DNA from: Sequoia sempervirens
Taxonomy: Eukaryota; Streptophyta; Pinopsida; Cupressales; Cupressaceae
Length of the DNA stretch: 64,000 nt
Reading direction: 5' to 3'
Assembly: GCA_007258455.2 (NCBI GenBank)
Contig: VDFB02373365.1
Span: forward strand, 218,483,765-218,547,764
Position 1 is the first letter of the stretch. Each line of letters begins with the position of its first letter. Position numbers and translations under genes: made by a program. Positions 58,361-64,000 of this stretch are shown here, piece after piece. Under the pieces are notes generated by a model. The model did not search any database, was not told the DNA's origin, and worked only from the letters and a program-made list of their open reading frames with translations.

Positions 58361-60780
58361 AACACTTGACTTAGTTCTCAACACCTTTCACTTCTTAAAT
58401 TGGATATTACCTACAATTCTATTCCTTGAATAATAGTGCATGTGTGATCTTGTCCTTGATTTTTAAAATTCCATTTTGCACATTCTAAAACTCATGATAT
58501 GACTATTTTTTATTGGGATGAACACCAAAACTTTCAAATTATGCATATAGGGTTGCATATCTAGAGGAAATATCCTAGGATAATTACAAAAAATAAGATA
58601 TCGTGAGAATATACTCAAACGATCATAGAAAATAATATCCTCACACAAAAATAAATCAATAGTTAGGATCAAACATCAACAATCATTGAATCAACATATA
58701 TTACCCTCCTCATGTCAACTTAATTTTTTTTTTGTCACAACTTGTATCATATATTAATTGGCATTATACATCTTCTTACATCTAACTTTACCACAATCGA
58801 AGATTAATATTAATTTTTATTTCCACCACCATTTATCTATTTTTTATTATTTTTATGTCAACCTAGGGACTTGACTTAGGGTTAAGGAAGTTAAATATAC
58901 TTGGAAAAATGTCTCATAATAGGATCCCAATAGTGCCTAGGAGAATTTCCCTATGCAAGTATATGAGAGATCAATTTTTACAACATACATATAATCATAT
59001 TGAGTTTACTATATAGTGAGTGCAATCCAGTTTCAAGCATTCAAAATCTAATATCTAACTTTTATGACTCTATGATCCTAAATCCAAATCAAGGTTTTAG
59101 TTTAGTCAATCAAGGTTGAATGTAGATTCTAACCTAATTAACCTTTCAATATTTTAAATAGGTTGTTTGTGAATATCTATCTAAATTGAGTGTAGAAGTC
59201 ATGATTTCATTAATTTTATTAATTAGTGTATGATAATTTAACATTAGAGTGAGATGAAGAATGGTTTAGGTAAGATTTTGAAGGATTTATTCAATAATAT
59301 GCTTGTATCCTAATAAAAACTCCTAAAGCCTAGTTTGAGAAGGAAACTTATCACCTTGTATAAAAAGTACTTTATTGACTTCCTAAATGTATATTCAACT
59401 GTCCATTTATATATATAGTCAAGGTCTTTTTAAAAAAGTTGGAAAAAAAAATTAACTGACTAACTAGATATTGCAAGGATTAGTGAATATTAATGGGATT
59501 TGGATAAGAGCTATCATTTTATAGTCGAAATGCATGCTAAAAATATATTTCTAAAAAACAATTGTATATTTATACTCATGTTTAGAAGTGATGTTTGTTA
59601 TTGTAGCATTGTATATTACATTGCTTAGCTTAGGCTATGTAGTTAAAACAACATTAATGTAATTATAGTTAAAATAATTGTAATGATCATTCCTTCCTCT
59701 ATATAAATTTTTCTCAAGTTCATTAAATAAATTAGTCAAGCATTTACCCACCAATTTGGATTTGTGTCTTGATGATTTTTTTTTGCAATCTATATTAGCC
59801 ATTAGCATATTTGTAAGAAATAATACTTCTTCCTAATTGAAAACTCTATGGCATGTTAAATTCTCAAAAATTTCAACATTCAAAGTAGTTCCACATATCA
59901 ATATTTAATTTGAAATTGGTGCCAATATAATTTTGAGTGTCTTTGTGTAGGACAAAATATTTGGCATGAAGAACAAGATTATAATTAATTCAAGAATTTT
60001 CAATAAGGAATGTGGATAATGACATCAATATGCATTTCTAGGATATCTCAAACCAAATTTAATTTGTATTTGGTTTGACCCAATTTTTTACATAGAGAAA
60101 TGGAACCTTGTGTGGAGATATCCCATTTTTTCAGGGGTGCATAGTTTTTGTAACTCTTCCTTCTTGTCATCCTAGAATTATTAAGCACAATGAGTGCAAA
60201 ATTGCTATAATTCCTAGTTATATCACAAGCCTAATCATATTGGCATTATTTCATGTTTTGGTATGCTTACACATGAAGTAGTTTTCCAAATAATTGTTCT
60301 TAGCCTTGTGCAATAAAATTGTTTTTGAATTGGAGTCAATCTATTTTATGGGACAAATTTTGATTGCTTGAATCGGTTTGTAGAAGAATTTCAAAATTAA
60401 AGATGAAATTCCTTCTGTCACTGACCCAATGATGATAATTCTATCCACTATTTGTATGTTGTTCTAAACTTAATCTATTGTTCACTATTTAAATATCTAT
60501 CATCAATGATATATACCCAAACATAATAATTTTTTTTTCAACTTTTACGATTGATGTAGATCTTCAATGGCATGCACAAATCAACAATAAACATGTTGCA
60601 TCAAATTGAGCCATATGTGACCTTTAGATGTCCAAATTTAAAAAGTATAAGAAGGATGATTTATAATATAGGATAAAAAAAGCTAGCTAAGAAATGGATT
60701 CCTTTGACTGACATATTTGTCATTAAAGAGGTTTTACATCAATACATTACAATATGTATTGAAAATACTATACGTGAGAT
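58361..60780. other. AT-rich intergenic sequence, no gene seen
   Basis: 2.4 kb with no recognised protein, RNA gene or terminal-repeat structure. Confidence 0.5.
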
Positions 60781-60789
60781 TGTTTTTTA

Positions 60790-61260
60790 TTAGATAACTA
60801 GGGAAGGGGCTTGATCCCTTACAACAACTAAAAATAGAGAAAAAAAATCCCTGAGAAATAGACTAGCAAAATAATCACTATCCAAACAACAAAAACCTAA
60901 ACATAAGCAATAATAGCTAACCAAAAAGGATCATATATGGGAAAGTAAACTAAAAATTTTTTTATCATCAAGGCATGAAAACAACTTATCATCATCAAAA
61001 ACAATGGTCAAAACACTACTATAAGGAGGCCACAGGCCATAAAGTTTAATCTAAATAGTCTTTAAAACATAATTAAAAATCATAATGAACCATTTAAAAT
61101 AGTAGCCAAAGAGACTAAATTCCAACAATTTGTAGATCAAGACTTTGTTTTTTAGTAGTAGCAATCAACTCCTAGTTATCCTTGAGCTTAGAGATAACAT
61201 TTTTAAAGCATGTGCAATAATTTATGACTTAAAAGGGGGAAAGGCTAGATTGATGAAAAG
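60790..61260 (-). mobile_element. Possible LINE 3' tail, minus strand
   Basis: The minus strand ends ...GGGATCAAGCCCCTTCCCTA, then GTTATCTAATAAAAAACAAT, a form seen at plant L1 3' ends just before the poly(A) tail. No ORF2 remnant was identified upstream, so this rests on the tail alone. Confidence 0.3.
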
Positions 61261-61599
61261 GTAATAAATTAAATAAACCTTAGACCTAGGTTTTATAGTT
61301 TAGACTCATGATAAAATATTTCTCAAACTTGCAAAAGGATTTTAATGAAATATTATAAGAGTGAGTAATCAGAAAGACTACGAGCAAGGGGCTAGTGAAT
61401 GAACGACTTCAAAGGCATTTTTTGTCACTAATGTTACTGGGAATCAACTATTGCAAGTCAATTAGAATTTAGAAAAAAAGGCTTGGGCATGAGACTATTA
61501 GGGTTTAAGAAGGGTTTTAGGCCTTAGGGGAACCCTTAACAAAAAAAGTTATCAACCCCTAGCTAACAAATGAATACCACAATGCTCATATTTTTAGTT

Positions 61600-62080
61600 A
61601 AAACCATAGAACCACAAAAATTTGACAAGTTGCCCTATCAAACTTCATCAACCTAGAGCAAAAATTTGGAAAAAAAATTTCTTCCTTCATTTTCAAACTT
61701 TCAATCTAACTTAGATGATTTTAAGGTTTTTCTTCTTTAACTTTGTCATCACCTTCATAGATGGTGTGCAATTTATCTCATACTTTCTTCATTATCTAGC
61801 ACTACATGACCTTCACAAACTTTAAATTAGATAATCCACATAAAATAACATTCCTTCGTTAGCATTATTTTCACATGCCTTATTTTCAACTAGAACCCTT
61901 GGAGGGATTTTAGGAATCTCATATCCATATGCAATTGATTGCCAAATTTCAAGACCTAGGGCCACCAAGTATGTTTCCATTCTTACTTTCCAAAATGTAT
62001 AATTGGTTCCATCAAAAAGTGGTGCCTTATTTAGACAATTATTCTTCCACCACAAAGTGTGCCATCCCAAATCTACCTCA
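61600..62080 (-). pseudogene. Copia gag (UBN2-type) fragment
   Basis: The minus strand reads KAPLFDGTNYTFWKVRMETY, LVALGLEIWQSI and GYEIP (62030-61890), the hallmark start of plant Ty1/Copia gag. After a stop it continues DKLHTIYEGDDKVKEEKP and ESLKMKEE (about 61785-61670), the next conserved block. Frameshifts and stops make it non-functional. A primer site and LTR lie just upstream at 62109 and beyond. Confidence 0.88.
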
Positions 62081-62108
62081 AGTTGTTAAGCTTCTCCAAA
62101 GCAACTGA

Positions 62109-62120
62109 GCTCTAATACCA
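62109..62120 (-). other. Copia primer-binding site (minus strand)
   Basis: TGGTATTAGAGC on the minus strand, one base off the initiator-Met site TGGTATCAGAGC. It lies between the gag start and the LTR edge at 62123. Confidence 0.85.
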
Positions 62121-62122
62121 AT

Positions 62123-63300
62123 TGAAGGGAACATAATCTACTAAGAGGGGGAGGGGTGAATTAGTAGATCAAAACAACTTAAAAATATTCACATAAAAGC
62201 AACATGAATTTTGTGTTAGTGTAATTAATATTTAATTAAACTTGCATAACTCTACTTAGGTAATATTTAATTCCTAGGTTTATTATTCTCATCCTTATAT
62301 TATTTAGCTATCTTGTTGCTCAAGATAAGATTAGGGTTATAATGCATCTTTGCTTTTATAAAAAAAATCATTATCTTGTAATTATTGAATTCCTAAATAA
62401 TAATTATTTGCATGCATCTTCTTGCAAATCTCTATTTTTTCTATTTTTTTCTTCTGTGGAAGGATATTCTAGTTTGCGAATATGATCTTGGTTTCTAACA
62501 TGGTATTAGAGACTTGATTTTTAGCCCCTTCTCAGATTTTTTGAGAGATTCAGTGTAGAGTTCGTTTGGGATTCCTCAAGGGTTTCATACCTTGAGTTTG
62601 TCTCTCTATTTGGGTGCTCTTGCATGGTTACTTTTAGTGCATGTTGGAGGAAATCTAAGCTCATATTCGAGTTCAGGGCTATCAAAAAAGTCAAGATTGA
62701 CTTTTGTTTTGCTTGAATCTGACATTTTATGCCAGAGTTATGAGGGTTTGAAGATTTGTTAGATCTGGGAGCTGTGAAGCTTTTGGTGCATTTTTGTAAG
62801 GAAAGCTAAGGTGCAGAAACAACTCTCCTAAAGTCAAAACCTTAGGGAATAATGTAGAGGTTCTTTTAAATTTTCAATTATAGTCCAATTAATATACACT
62901 TCTAAGAAATAACAGAAACATAAAATATAACATACACACATGAACACCAGATTTATGTGGGAAAACCCTTACGGGAGAAAAACCCACCACACTAAGAGAA
63001 GTCACTTTGTATTAAAATAATAAAGATTACATACAGAGATTGGAATTATCTTTCTGATGTCATTTTCGAACAACATTCACAATGATCAATCTTGCTACAA
63101 AACACTCCAGTTACAATGCTCTTAGAATCTAATTCACACTGATCATTCAACAAACTAATCATCCAACCATTCGTCCAATTGTTCATCCATCCATCGAACC
63201 GAACAACGTCTGCAATTCCTGAGTATATCCATGTTTTCACTGGTCTATTGAACTTCCTCTCATTAATGGCCACAACAATCCAGCTGCTAGCGGTTCCCAT
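62123..63300 (-). repeat. Copia 5' LTR (minus strand), split; outer end undefined
   Basis: Begins at the primer site (+ strand TGAAGGGAACATAATCTACT), is interrupted at 62214-62791 by a plus-strand Copia piece and continues with GTGCAGAAACAACTCTCC and the GTGGGAAAACCCTTACGGG segment near 62957. The far end was not found; the coordinate is approximate. Confidence 0.5.
62214..62791 (+). mobile_element. Inserted Copia fragment: one LTR plus leader
   Basis: A 287 bp LTR (62214-62500) with mirror ends TGTTAG and CTAACA, followed by the primer site TGGTATTAGAGA (62501-62512) and about 280 bp of leader. There is no second LTR. TTTTG occurs on both sides (62209-62213 and 62792-62796), as if LTR plus leader had been inserted as a unit. 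Confidence 0.65.
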
Positions 63301-63379
63301 TCTGCTCCCTGATTGGTCGAGGATAAACCATGTAGGATGGTCAATCAGTCAAAGGTGTTCACAATGTATTCGCATGTTG

Positions 63380-63800
63380 GTGAGACACTAACCGTGTCTC
63401 CTCGATGCCAAAAAGCTAGATCGTCATTATTGCCAAGAGTCCTGACCATCGTCAAGACATTATATCGAGTTCATAAGTCACATTGACCTCAACATTTCCT
63501 TCAGCGAGAGTATCGCTATTTGATGAGACATCATACCAATGTTCAAAGATCACATAGATAAGAGTATTCCCATTGGCAAGACTATCGTCCTTCGCCGAGA
63601 GGTCATACCGATGCCTTCAAGTTACAGGTCACAATGTTCCACTGTCAATGAGACTTCATTCGTCGCTAAGACTTCATACCGAAGCCTCCATGTAACCTAG
63701 ATGAGCATCGGTGAGATAAACATATGTCACCAAGAGTTCATAGTGAAGCCTCCATGTTACCCCGAAGACTCCAAGTGAATACTTATCGATGAGAATTTCT
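63380..63800. repeat. Degenerate tandem repeat, ~62-82 bp spacing
   Basis: The motif [GA]AGA..TCATACCGA.GCCT.CA.GT.AC recurs near 63515, 63597, 63670 and 63732, with GATGAGA and CGGTGAGA variants between. No coding signal. The window ends in similar sequence. Confidence 0.6.
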
Positions 63801-64000
63801 ATATCGATAATACTTCATACCAAACATCCAAGTCTCTCCCCGACACCGCTTGTCACCCAAAGTCTCCCCGATATTTGATAAGAATGGCCTGTTGGCCAGA
63901 GATCTCCACTCAGTAGAGAGTTATAGTGAATGCCACAAGTCACAGCAACAACACCAGTCGGCAAGACAGAAACATTGTCTCGGCGACCAGAATTTTCCAC

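Overview
This is intergenic, transposon-dominated DNA from a large plant nuclear genome. The sequence shows plant-type telomere-like repeats (CCCTAAA and variants), nested LTR retrotransposons, a plant-specific DUF247 gene, Copia remnants with an initiator-Met-tRNA primer site and a Mutator-like element with very long terminal inverted repeats. Low gene density and heavy decay fit a gymnosperm (conifer-like) genome; that is inference, and the species cannot be named from this window. I see no intact protein-coding gene, rRNA, tRNA or CRISPR array.

Layout. About 100-13,790 is a degenerate telomere-like array with a higher-order structure, split by a 10.2 kb LTR element (E1, 1133-11373) that itself carries two inverted copies of a roughly 800 bp DNA transposon. 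CT-rich and CATA microsatellite follows to about 14.7 kb. A minus-strand relative (E4, 16205-21805, perfect 5-bp target duplication GAAGG) and a compound element with three LTR copies (E3, 22140-31920) come next; E3's middle LTR is split by a 1.1 kb inverted-repeat element. A 3'-truncated relative (E2, 33130 to about 39030) holds the best-preserved coding region. From 39 to 42.9 kb is AT-rich sequence with inverted and tandem repeats. From 42.95 to 52.05 kb is a DUF247 pseudogene split by a 7.35 kb Mutator-like element that contains an L1-type LINE fragment. A 370 bp near-perfect foldback, a decayed Copia-like element carrying a hAT-like MITE, a probable LINE tail, and a minus-strand Copia gag with a nested second Copia fragment fill the rest.

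The most interesting content is the retrotransposon group E1-E4. E1, E2 and E3 carry remains of a single reading frame (about 1,090 codons in E2) that looks like gag, a zinc-knuckle-like segment, a retropepsin-like segment and a long tail, and then ends; I find no reverse transcriptase, RNase H or integrase. E4 keeps only a 2 kb interior. All four share: a short palindrome family (type GGACCCATTCACC / GGTGAATGGGTCC) seen 26 times at recurring LTR and pre-gag positions, with paired base changes that preserve the stem; in E1-E3 an unusual putative primer site TGGTGAACCT three bases after the LTR; and in E1, E3 and E4 a hairpin joined to a second polypurine tract about 0.7-0.9 kb before the 3' LTR. 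This looks like a non-autonomous, trans-mobilised retrotransposon system with conserved cis signals.
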